Source: a virus. Taken from it: a DNA stretch of 27,099 nt. Location: positions 1 to 27,099 of the IMG/VR virus record IMGVR_UViG_3300030019_000138. The stretch is one strand, 5' to 3'. This document shows positions 7,085-13,922 of this stretch, piece by piece; within the stretch, counting starts at the first letter, position 1, and every line of letters starts with the position of its first letter. The notes beneath the pieces are model-generated. The model was not told the DNA's origin and did not search any database. It was given only the letters and a program-made list of their open reading frames with translations. The translations under genes and the position numbers were made by a program.

Positions 7085-8335
7085 ATGGCAAATACCTTAG
7101 CATACGCACAGCTGTTTCAGCAGGAACTTGATAGACAAATGGTTGCAAAGGCAACAAGTGGCTGGATGGAGTCAAATGTAGGAAATTTAATTTACAACGG
7201 CGGAAACACTGTAAAAGTTCCTAAAATGACTATGGACGGACTAGGTAACTATAGCCGATCAGCCGGATTTGTGGCAGGTGCTGCAACTTTAGCTTACGAG
7301 ACATTCACAATGTCCCAGGACAGAGGCAGAACCTTCATGCTCGACTCAATGGACGTAAATGAAACTAACTTCGTAGCAAACGCTTCAAACTTAATGGGAG
7401 AATTCCAGAGAACAATGGTTATTCCCGAGATCGACGCTTACCGCTACAGCAAATTGGCATCGCTCGCAATAGCAGCAGGCAGAGCATCAGGCGGATATAC
7501 TCCAGTTGTCGCAGACGTACTCACAAAATTGAGAGCTGACATCGCAGCAGTCCAGGACGTAATCGGAGCAGACAAACCTTTGGTTATAACAATGTCCACA
7601 GCAGTTCTGAATGTACTCGAAAGCTCAACTGAGCTCACAAAACAGTTAACTGTAGGAAGCATGGCTTCAGGAATCGACCTGACTTATGAAGTAACTAAAG
7701 TTGACGGAATCCCAATAGTAGAAGCTCCTTCAGCAAGACTCAAAACTGCTTACGAGTTCATGGATGGATCAACCACTGGAAAGACTCAGGGTGGATTTGC
7801 TGCTAATAACTACGCATCCGTTGTATTAGGCGGCGTTACTTATAAAGCTGCAGGCCTCGGCGTAGCTGGTAATGGCTATTCCGTAACAATCGTTCAGGGT
7901 GTTGCAGATGCAGCAGTCGCTACTGGAGTAGTAGATGCTTCCGGCAATCTGGTAATCACTTTGGGAACAACTACAGGAGCAGTTCCAATTGATATGACTG
8001 CAACAGCAGCCGCAGCATTGACTTATTCAGGAGCAGGCGCAGCGCTTATCACTAAGAGCGTAACTGGCACAGCTTCAACAGTTCAGGTTGCAACAGCTAA
8101 AACTCTTCTTGCAGGTGGAGCAGGTTCCGTAGCAGCAGCTAAGAACGTAAACTGGATCATATGTGGCCAGAATGCACCAATAGCAATATCAAAAACTGAC
8201 AACATGAGAATATTTGATCCTAGCACAAACCAGAGCGCAGATGCTTGGAAGCTGGATTACAGAAAATATCATGACCTCTGGATCATGGACAATCAGTATC
8301 CTTCATTATTCGTAAATGTTAAGGAATCACTTTAG
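7085..8335 (+). CDS. Major capsid protein with an inserted surface domain
   Basis: A 416-residue protein. The N-terminal part (1-235) has the look of the HK97-fold capsid proteins of Clostridia/Bacillus phages: QLFQQELDRQMV, GNTVKVPKMTMDGLGNYSR, and the helical segment with PEIDAYRYSKLAS, then an Ile/Val-rich domain ending DGIPIVEAPS. The last 60 residues (WIICGQNAPIAISKTDNMRI to LFVNVKES) complete the fold. Between them, about residues 245-350, sits an Ala/Gly/Thr/Val-rich beta domain beginning GGVTYKAAGLGVAGNGYSV, like the accessory modules found in several phage structural proteins. It probably decorates the capsid surface. No maturation protease is visible. Flanked by its own terminator downstream, which fits very high expression. 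Confidence 0.88.
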   Translation: MANTLAYAQLFQQELDRQMVAKATSGWMESNVGNLIYNGGNTVKVPKMTMDGLGNYSRSAGFVAGAATLAYETFTMSQDRGRTFMLDSMDVNETNFVANASNLMGEFQRTMVIPEIDAYRYSKLASLAIAAGRASGGYTPVVADVLTKLRADIAAVQDVIGADKPLVITMSTAVLNVLESSTELTKQLTVGSMASGIDLTYEVTKVDGIPIVEAPSARLKTAYEFMDGSTTGKTQGGFAANNYASVVLGGVTYKAAGLGVAGNGYSVTIVQGVADAAVATGVVDASGNLVITLGTTTGAVPIDMTATAAAALTYSGAGAALITKSVTGTASTVQVATAKTLLAGGAGSVAAAKNVNWIICGQNAPIAISKTDNMRIFDPSTNQSADAWKLDYRKYHDLWIMDNQYPSLFVNVKESL

Positions 8336-8343
8336 AATTATTA

Positions 8344-8375
8344 AAGGGTAAGGTCATTCTTACCCTTCTTTTTTT
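8344..8375 (+). terminator. Intrinsic terminator after the major capsid gene
   Basis: A 9-bp stem, aagggtaag (8344-8352) with cttaccctt (8359-8367), a 6-nt loop and a run of seven T (8369-8375). The connector genes downstream must be reached by read-through or another promoter. Confidence 0.88.
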
Positions 8376-8393
8376 AGACAAAGGGGGTAAAGT

Positions 8394-8741
8394 ATGGCAG
8401 TTTTAGACGATATAAAAACAATACAGGGCATTGCTACCTTGGACACAACTAGGGATCCACTGATAACCATATACATCAGAAAAGCCGTAACACTTATAAG
8501 CAATTATTTAAACATGAAACCCGTAGTAGCTCCTGCTGTTTCTGTTGACATCGCAACAACATACCCGGACGCAGTCATCGAGTATGTAATTATAAGCATG
8601 AACAGAAAAGGCAATGAAGGGATTACTCAGTTCTCGCAAGGTTCCCGCAGTGGAACTTACGGAAGTGACCTGCCGGCTAGCGTAAAGGCTTTACTGCCTG
8701 CACCTTATGTTACTATGTCCTCGGTGTACGAAGATGCTTAA
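8394..8741 (+). CDS. Head-tail connector protein (gp6/gp15-like)
   Basis: A 115-residue protein starting ATG 8394 after AAAGGGGG. The start LDDIKTIQGIATLDTTRDPLI followed by a helix with LISNYLN and a second block YVIISMNRKGNEGI is the pattern of the small helical head-tail connectors (HK97 gp6 / SPP1 gp15 type) that form a ring below the portal. The position directly after the capsid gene agrees. It overlaps the next gene by 8 bp. Confidence 0.75.
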   Translation: MAVLDDIKTIQGIATLDTTRDPLITIYIRKAVTLISNYLNMKPVVAPAVSVDIATTYPDAVIEYVIISMNRKGNEGITQFSQGSRSGTYGSDLPASVKALLPAPYVTMSSVYEDA

Positions 8742-9051
8742 GGGATTCAGCGTTGCAGTATGGAATCATGGCACCGGCACTAAGGTAAATGGAATATATA
8801 TTCCCGGCACACTGGCAAAGGTAAAAGACATTGACTGCGACATCCAGCCATATTCAAAAGCATTGCTGCTTAAAAATTACGGGTACGACATAGAAGTTAA
8901 TAAAAGAATATACATTGACCATTTTGACAGTGATATAAAGATAGGTGCTATCTTGAAATACACCGATAAATACAATGTAAACATAAGCCTTGAAGTTAAG
9001 GCTATCCCCTGGGATGACGGATATATGGAGGTGTTCGGCCTTGCAGTATAA
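8734..9051 (+). CDS. Head closure / minor capsid-like connector
   Basis: About 105 residues from ATG 8734, which overlaps the upstream stop. A longer in-frame start at 8707 exists but would lie deep inside the previous gene. The protein is beta-rich (FSVAVWNHGTGTKVNGIYIPG, RIYIDHFDSDIKIG, AIPWDDGYMEVFGLAV). It lies at the second connector position, where head-closure proteins (SPP1 gp16 type) or putative minor capsid proteins are coded. It would plug the portal and dock the tail. The role is from position and length; no diagnostic motif is visible. Confidence 0.62.
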   Translation: MLKGFSVAVWNHGTGTKVNGIYIPGTLAKVKDIDCDIQPYSKALLLKNYGYDIEVNKRIYIDHFDSDIKIGAILKYTDKYNVNISLEVKAIPWDDGYMEVFGLAV

Positions 9052-9379
9052 AAGCAATAGCGCAGCGGTTAAATTTGCTTTAAAGATGGCAAAGCACGAA
9101 CTTTGTGCCGGTGTCGGAGTTCTTGCTGTGGGTGAAGTTCAAAGCGTTACTCCTGTACTGACCAGCAACCTTAAAAAGAGCATTGCATCCGATGTTATGC
9201 CAAAAGATGAGGGCGTTTACATCGGAGTTACGCAGGAGGCTAAATACGGCATTTATGTAGAAAAGGGAACTTCAAAGCAAAAGGCTCAGCCGTTTCTTGA
9301 ACCTGGTGCTATGAATGCAATTCCAAAGATTACAAGCGTAGCTGAGAAAATATACAAAAGTATGATGGGCGGTGCATAG
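9041..9379 (+). CDS. HK97 gp10-like head-tail/tail completion protein
   Basis: About 112 residues. I chose TTG 9041 because GGAGGTG (9027-9033) lies 7 nt upstream; the frame extends further up to 8990 but has no ribosome site there. The pattern VGEVQSVTPVLTSNLKKSI, then GVTQEAKYGIYVEKGTSKQKAQPFL and a C-terminal helix is that of the HK97 gp10 family (short proteins with 'TP..tG.L..S', 'Y...vE.GT' and 'AqpFl.pa'). These proteins help join tail to head. The overlap with both neighbours shows tight operon coupling. Confidence 0.82.
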   Translation: MQYKSNSAAVKFALKMAKHELCAGVGVLAVGEVQSVTPVLTSNLKKSIASDVMPKDEGVYIGVTQEAKYGIYVEKGTSKQKAQPFLEPGAMNAIPKITSVAEKIYKSMMGGA

Positions 9380-9380
9380 G

Positions 9381-9755
9381 ATGTTAGACCTATATAAATT
9401 AATATGCGGAATAATAGAACCTATTTGCGTATGCTACGCCAATCACTATCCAACAGAACTCACCAAAACATATCCCTACATCGAGGTCAAGTTCCCAAAC
9501 AGCATCATAAACAACAGTTTCAGCGACAACAACCTCATGGAGATTGATATCTGGAACAACAAGGACACCAATATAACGGATATTGAAAATATGACGGATT
9601 TAATTCATAAAGCATTAAACCGGCTACATTATAACGATACAAAAATGCAAGTCAGCATAAACAGAAATACACCTTACCGGCTGGAACTGCCTGACCCTAT
9701 CATAGGAGTACAAAGGCGCCAGTTACGATATTCGGTGAAAGTTTACTATAAATAA
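9381..9755 (+). CDS. Tail completion / tail terminator-like protein
   Basis: About 124 residues from ATG 9381, one base after the previous stop; an in-frame GTG at 9372 is an alternative. The pattern is a helix followed by TKTYPYIEVKFPNS, an acidic-turn strand MEIDIWNNKDTNITDIENM and a helix, then repeating strands with YRLELPDPIIGVQRRQLRYSVKVYY at the end. This is typical of the small tail terminator/completion proteins (SPP1 gp17, lambda gpU-like or DUF3168-like) that cap the tail tube. It sits just before the major tail gene, as expected. Confidence 0.68.
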   Translation: MLDLYKLICGIIEPICVCYANHYPTELTKTYPYIEVKFPNSIINNSFSDNNLMEIDIWNNKDTNITDIENMTDLIHKALNRLHYNDTKMQVSINRNTPYRLELPDPIIGVQRRQLRYSVKVYYK

Positions 9756-9769
9756 GGAGGAATAATTAT

Positions 9770-10648
9770 ATGAATAGCACTAACACAGTAGGATATTCAA
9801 GCGCTACCCCTGATCATCTGATCATCGACGCTGGCGCGATATACAAAGATTATGGCCTTGTTACTGAGGCTTTAATTTCAGCAACCTCTGGTGGTAATGA
9901 GCTAGATATAGTAGTTAAAACAAGAAACGTGAAAATAGATGGGATAAAATCAGACGACATAATGGGATTAAAGAGGTTTGTCTCAGCAGCGGTCAGCTTG
10001 AAAGTCAACTTGCTTGAATGCACTTCCGACATTTTGAGAATGGCATTAATGGCAGACGTAACTACTACAAATTCAGATTATGACATCATAACGGGGAGAA
10101 CCGCTATTCTGGACACAGACTATATTACAAACATAGCTTTGGTAGGTCAGTTAAGCGGATCACTCAAGCCCGTAGTCATAATCCTCAAAAACGTATTGAA
10201 CGATGGCGGATTGAAACTGAAAACAGATGACGATAAGGACAATGTGTTGCCTTTAGTGCTTACTGCTCATGTGGATCCTAGCACTCCGACAGTTCTACCT
10301 TATGAAATCCATTATCCAAAACCACTTGACGGCATTCCGTTTGGTTTAGTGGGTACACCAGTAGTTGATAACAGCAAGGTGCTTCTGACATTCAGCGACA
10401 CAGTAGCAGCAACAGTTGTAAAAGATGGTTTTGCGGTTACAGTAGCAGGATCCGCCGATGTTGTCACGGCTTCCGCTCGCGGAGTAAATCAGCTCAATAC
10501 AATATTGTTGACTCTGACTTCCGCACCTACAAGCGGACAGGTTGTCACAGTAGCATATACAAAACCTGTCTTGGATGCTAACGATGTTAAATCCCTTAGC
10601 GGTGTAGCATTAGCATCATTCACCGCAATACCAGTCACAAATAATTAA
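9770..10648 (+). CDS. Major tail tube protein with C-terminal SwmB/Ig-like domain
   Basis: A 292-residue protein from ATG 9770 with AAGGAGG at 9754-9760. Residues 1-190 form the tube domain (IDAGAIYKDYG, VVKTRNVKIDGIK, LKVNLLECTSDI, PVVIILKNVLNDG, LPLVLTAHVDPS). The last 100 residues (about 192-292) resemble a SwmB-type beta domain: PVVDNSKVLLTFSDTV, DGFAVTVAGSADVVTASA, ILLTLTSAPTSGQVVTVAYT, DANDVKSLSGVALASFTA. Such C-terminal domains project from siphovirus tail tubes, as in many Gram-positive phages, and may bind carbohydrate. They polymerise around the tape measure. Confidence 0.85.
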   Translation: MNSTNTVGYSSATPDHLIIDAGAIYKDYGLVTEALISATSGGNELDIVVKTRNVKIDGIKSDDIMGLKRFVSAAVSLKVNLLECTSDILRMALMADVTTTNSDYDIITGRTAILDTDYITNIALVGQLSGSLKPVVIILKNVLNDGGLKLKTDDDKDNVLPLVLTAHVDPSTPTVLPYEIHYPKPLDGIPFGLVGTPVVDNSKVLLTFSDTVAATVVKDGFAVTVAGSADVVTASARGVNQLNTILLTLTSAPTSGQVVTVAYTKPVLDANDVKSLSGVALASFTAIPVTNN

Positions 10649-10661
10649 GGGGGTAAAATTA

Positions 10662-10811
10662 ATGAATGTTAAAAAAATAGTTTATTATGAATTGAACCTG
10701 ACCGAAGAAGAATACAATCATGTAATACAGCTTGCAAATGACAAAGTGGTAGCAGGCACAGCAACTCAGGAAGATTTAAACATGACCACCTTTCTACAGG
10801 CAAATATATAA
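10662..10811 (+). CDS. Small tail-region protein, unknown
   Basis: A 49-residue gene from ATG 10662 after GGGGG (10649-10653). The sequence is acidic and helical (LNLTEEEYNHVIQLANDKVV) with no recognisable domain. It lies between tail tube and tail chaperone, a place where small accessory genes occur, and is followed by a terminator. No function assigned. Confidence 0.6.
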   Translation: MNVKKIVYYELNLTEEEYNHVIQLANDKVVAGTATQEDLNMTTFLQANI

Positions 10812-10817
10812 AATATA

Positions 10818-10845
10818 GGGAGTCCTTATGGGCTCCTTTCTTTTT
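10818..10845 (+). terminator. Intrinsic terminator before the tail chaperone genes
   Basis: Stem ggagtcc (10819-10825) with gggctcc (10830-10836), loop TTAT, then a T-rich run. It ends right at the ribosome binding site (AAGGAGG) of the next gene, so it may reduce chaperone relative to tail tube. Confidence 0.8.
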
Positions 10846-10860
10846 AAGGAGGAATAGCGA

Positions 10861-11235
10861 TTGAGGAAACTACAAAGCAGTGATTTTTTCACATTCACAA
10901 GGATAATTAAAAAAATGGGCATCCGAGAAGAATTGAAGATATTAGCTAAAAAGGCAGGAGACGTGCAGCCACCGACGGGCAAAATGACCGATGAAGAAAG
11001 AGCAGTGCAGCTTGAAAAAATAAAAGAAATTGCAACCAATGAAATGCAAATAGAAATAATAATGATATTTATCGAAAACATAAGCAACGCAGAAAATGAG
11101 GTATATAAATTTGTTGCAGACATAAGCGAGAAAACACTGAAGGAACTGAAAGATTTAAATGTATTCATGGAATCTATCCAGGCGATATTCGAGGATGAAA
11201 CCATAAAAAGTTTTTTCAAGTTAGCATTGAAGTAG
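10861..11235 (+). CDS. Tail assembly chaperone (lambda gpG-like)
   Basis: 124 residues from TTG 10861, preceded by AAGGAGG (10846-10852) 8 nt away. A helical protein (KMGIREELKILAKK, MTDEERAVQLEKIKEI, EMQIEIIMIFIENIS, EVYKFVADIS, TIKSFFKLALK) placed just before the tape measure, where all siphoviruses code the chaperone that coats the tape measure during tail assembly. Its 3' end contains the frameshift site described separately, making a longer second product. Confidence 0.8.
   Translation: MRKLQSSDFFTFTRIIKKMGIREELKILAKKAGDVQPPTGKMTDEERAVQLEKIKEIATNEMQIEIIMIFIENISNAENEVYKFVADISEKTLKELKDLNVFMESIQAIFEDETIKSFFKLALK
11199..11235 (+). other. Programmed -1 frameshift window with slippery heptamer T TTT TTC
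   Basis: In the chaperone frame the codons AGT TTT TTC (11209-11217) give the heptamer T TTT TTC (11211-11217). The -1 frame is open from just after a TGA at 11196-11198 through to 11537, and the zero frame stops at 11233-11235. A -1 slip therefore fuses the two products. The downstream frame has no ribosome site of its own. Confidence 0.82.
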
Positions 11236-11537
11236 AAAGCACGGATCTGCTTGATACTTTGATGCACAGATACCATGATTTTAATTATTTAATGACTCTG
11301 GATTTTGACGAGTTCATGGAATTGTATTTGAAAGCTAAGAAAGAAAACATTCTCGACAGGTTATGGCAGCAATGGCTGATTGACTATAGCAGGATGACAA
11401 CCGAAACGTTTATATCCTTTACGGACTATAAAAAGAAATCATTCATACCAAACAACAACAAGAAACTTGATAAAGATGAAATATTAAAGCAGGCAGAAAA
11501 AATAAAAGCTCTCGACCAGAGGAAGGGAGGTAATTAA
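11217..11537 (+). CDS. Tail chaperone extension (gpT part of G-T fusion)
   Basis: This frame is expressed by the -1 slip, joining 119 residues of the first chaperone to 106 more (225 in all). It begins QVSIEVESTD after the slip and continues with ...MHRYHDFNYLMTLDFDEFMELYLK and IDYSRMTTETFISFTDYKKK, ending in a charged Lys-rich tail. This is the pattern of the small second chaperone found in many Gram-positive siphoviruses. Its stop overlaps the tape-measure start (TAATG at 11535-11539), so the fusion is coupled to tape measure. A free-standing start at TTG 11259 or ATG 11262 lacks a Shine-Dalgarno and is unlikely. Confidence 0.8.
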   Translation, partial: QVSIEVESTDLLDTLMHRYHDFNYLMTLDFDEFMELYLKAKKENILDRLWQQWLIDYSRMTTETFISFTDYKKKSFIPNNNKKLDKDEILKQAEKIKALDQRKGGN

Positions 11538-13246
11538 TGCAGATTTTCGAATTATTCGGAGCCATCAAAATAGACGATAAAGCAGCAACAACAGCGCTCG
11601 ACAATGTTGACAAGAAAGGCTCATCCGTATCTAAAGGACTTGGACTAAGCTTTGGTAGCATAGCAAGCGCAGCTTTAAAAGTCGGAGCAGTCATCGGAGT
11701 TGGACTCGGCCTGAAGGATATGATAGCCAATGCCAGTGCAGCAGAAGACAGACTCGCACAAATGGATGCAGTGCTAAAAAGTACGGGCGGAACTGCCGGA
11801 ATGACCAAAGACGAGCTGCTTAAACTTGCAACAGCACAAGGACAATTAACAACCTATTCAAAAGGCGCAAACATTGAGAGCGAGAACCTTCTGCTCACAT
11901 TCACCGGAATAGGTAAAGACGTATTCCCTCAAGCACTTGGTGCCGTTAACGATATGAGCACGGCTTTGGGACAAGATACAAAGTCAAGTTGCATCCAGCT
12001 CGGAAAGGCGTTGAACGATCCGATAACCGGAATCACAGCTTTAAAAAGGGTAGGAGTAGCATTCACGGATGATCAGAAAGAACAGATTAAAACCCTTGTT
12101 AAGTCCGGCGATACAATGGGCGCACAAAAGATTATACTTGCAGAATTAGCCAAGGAGTTCGGCGGTTCGGCGGCAGCGGCAGGCGCAACTTTCTCAGGTC
12201 AGTTGACTATCATGCAGAACAACTTGAAAGGCATAGGCACACAGATAGGTTCGGCAGTAATGCCATATCTCACGCAGTTTTTCACATGGATTAATTCTCA
12301 TATGCCTCAGATAAAGCAATTCGTATCAGATGCTATGAAAGTTATTGGCGATAATCTGAAACTAGTGGCCGACTTTGTTACCAAGAATATCATTCCGGCC
12401 TTTGATGCGTTCTGGAAATGGATTCAGCCTAATATACCATTGATCAAACAAATAGTCTCAGATGCTTTTAATGTTATTAAAGGTGTGCTCAAAGTTGTTG
12501 GCGATTATATAGTCAATTTTGTAATCCCTACCTACAAGGCTATGGCTGATTGGTTCTTTAAAAACTTCCCGGCAATAAAAGATGCCGTCATGAAAGCTTA
12601 TGAATATATCAAGCCAAGTTTTGACAATCTTGTGGCAGTTGTTAAAAAGGACCTGATCCCAATTATTCAGGATTTATGGACTAAGGTACAAGCGGCAATG
12701 CCAGGCATTCAAAAGATATTCCAGGTTGTTTTTCCTCTTGTAGTTGCGGCTATAAAACTCGCAATCGATATAATAGCGGTTTTCATAGGAGTTGTTAAAG
12801 GCATTTATGACTTCATATCACCGGGATTAAATGATGTAATAAACTTATTTAACACGGTAGCAAACGCTATTAAAGCAGCGTTCGACTGGCTGACACAATG
12901 GAACAATACACCAGCAAAGAACAAAGATGGAACTATAACCCAATCAGCCAGCACGTTTAAAACAGGCAACTCAGCCGGAACAGATAACTGGCGCGGAGGA
13001 CTAACAGCTATTAATGAATTAGGTGGAGAAATTGTGGATCTACCACAAGGAACAAGAATCATACCGCATGATGTCAGCATGGAAATGGCCAGGAATCAAA
13101 GCAATAATAAAAACACTGGCGGCTTAACTGTTAATATTGCCACATTTGTGAATAACAGAAAAGAAGATATTGAAGAGCTTGCACAAGAATTGCAGTTCTA
13201 CACGAATCAGAAAACTACAGGGATAGGGGGTGCCAGTATTGGATAG
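11537..13246 (+). CDS. Tape measure protein
   Basis: 569 residues, started at ATG 11537 with GGGAGG (11525-11530). The N-terminal third is Gly/Ala/Ser-rich helical with a hydrophobic patch VGAVIGVGLGL (51-61) and FGGSAAAAGATFSGQLTIMQNNLKGIG, a stretch recurring in tape measures. The middle is a series of amphipathic helices, with a hydrophobic stretch (VFPLVVAAIKLAIDIIAVFIGVV) that may insert in the membrane at ejection. The C-terminus ends with the conserved GG-L-x-x-INELGGEIVDLPQGTRIIPHD module. At about 1.5 angstrom per residue it predicts a tail near 85 nm, which is rather short for siphoviruses. No peptidoglycan hydrolase domain is visible. Confidence 0.9.
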   Translation: MQIFELFGAIKIDDKAATTALDNVDKKGSSVSKGLGLSFGSIASAALKVGAVIGVGLGLKDMIANASAAEDRLAQMDAVLKSTGGTAGMTKDELLKLATAQGQLTTYSKGANIESENLLLTFTGIGKDVFPQALGAVNDMSTALGQDTKSSCIQLGKALNDPITGITALKRVGVAFTDDQKEQIKTLVKSGDTMGAQKIILAELAKEFGGSAAAAGATFSGQLTIMQNNLKGIGTQIGSAVMPYLTQFFTWINSHMPQIKQFVSDAMKVIGDNLKLVADFVTKNIIPAFDAFWKWIQPNIPLIKQIVSDAFNVIKGVLKVVGDYIVNFVIPTYKAMADWFFKNFPAIKDAVMKAYEYIKPSFDNLVAVVKKDLIPIIQDLWTKVQAAMPGIQKIFQVVFPLVVAAIKLAIDIIAVFIGVVKGIYDFISPGLNDVINLFNTVANAIKAAFDWLTQWNNTPAKNKDGTITQSASTFKTGNSAGTDNWRGGLTAINELGGEIVDLPQGTRIIPHDVSMEMARNQSNNKNTGGLTVNIATFVNNRKEDIEELAQELQFYTNQKTTGIGGASIG

Positions 13247-13922
13247 TTTCATATGGAAGAATCAAAACTCATATTTAGATTACGGCATCGTAATTACTGA
13301 GAAACCCTCTGATTCCAAAGCTGAGAAGAATGTTGATGAGATACCAATCCCAGGTCGAGATGGTGATTTAACATTTGATTATGGGACGTATAAACCATTG
13401 CCGTCTACGTTAATATGCACATTGCTTGATGATAACAATATCGATGCTGTAAAAAGCTGGCTCGATGGTTACGACAAATTGATATTCAGTTGGCGACCTG
13501 GCAGATATTTCGATGCAAAGTTGATAAACCGGATTGATATTGCGCAAACGCTGGCAGCTTTCGGAGAGTTTCCTTTAATTTTCAAGACTCAGCCTCACGT
13601 TTATGCTGTAAATAATAGCCTAATCACGCTCACAGCAGCAGGCTCAATATTCAATCCAGGCTCATATAAGAGCAAACCTGTTATAAAGATTTATGGAACC
13701 GGAGCAATCAACCTGACTATAAACGGCAATGTCATAAACCTGACTAATGTGGTTGCTTATGTGACTGTAGATAGCGAGCTAATGGATTGTTACAAAGATA
13801 CAGATCTTAAAAACAATTACATGGCCGGAGAGTTTCCTGAGTTATTGCCTGGTGAAAACATCATAAGTTGGACAGGGACGGTAACAAAAATAGAAATAAC
13901 TCCAAACTTTAGGTGGCTATAA
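13239..13922 (+). CDS. Distal tail protein (Dit)
   Basis: About 227 residues. TTG 13239 is chosen because GGGGG (13226-13230) lies 8 nt ahead; GTG 13230 is inside that site and both overlap the tape measure stop. Features are SYLDYGIVITEKP, VDEIPIPGRDGDLTFDYGTYKPL near the N-terminus and the barrel segments FSWRPGRYFDAKLINRIDIAQ, FPLIFKTQPHVYA and NPGSYKSKPVIKI. These match Dit (SPP1 gp19.1 / siphovirus tail family), the hub ring at the base of the tail tube. Confidence 0.88.
   Translation: MDSFIWKNQNSYLDYGIVITEKPSDSKAEKNVDEIPIPGRDGDLTFDYGTYKPLPSTLICTLLDDNNIDAVKSWLDGYDKLIFSWRPGRYFDAKLINRIDIAQTLAAFGEFPLIFKTQPHVYAVNNSLITLTAAGSIFNPGSYKSKPVIKIYGTGAINLTINGNVINLTNVVAYVTVDSELMDCYKDTDLKNNYMAGEFPELLPGENIISWTGTVTKIEITPNFRWL

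Noticed and set aside
11259-11537. Independent start for the second chaperone at TTG 11259 or ATG 11262
   Set aside because: There is no Shine-Dalgarno, and the -1 frame is open back to the slippery heptamer, so frameshift expression explains it better.
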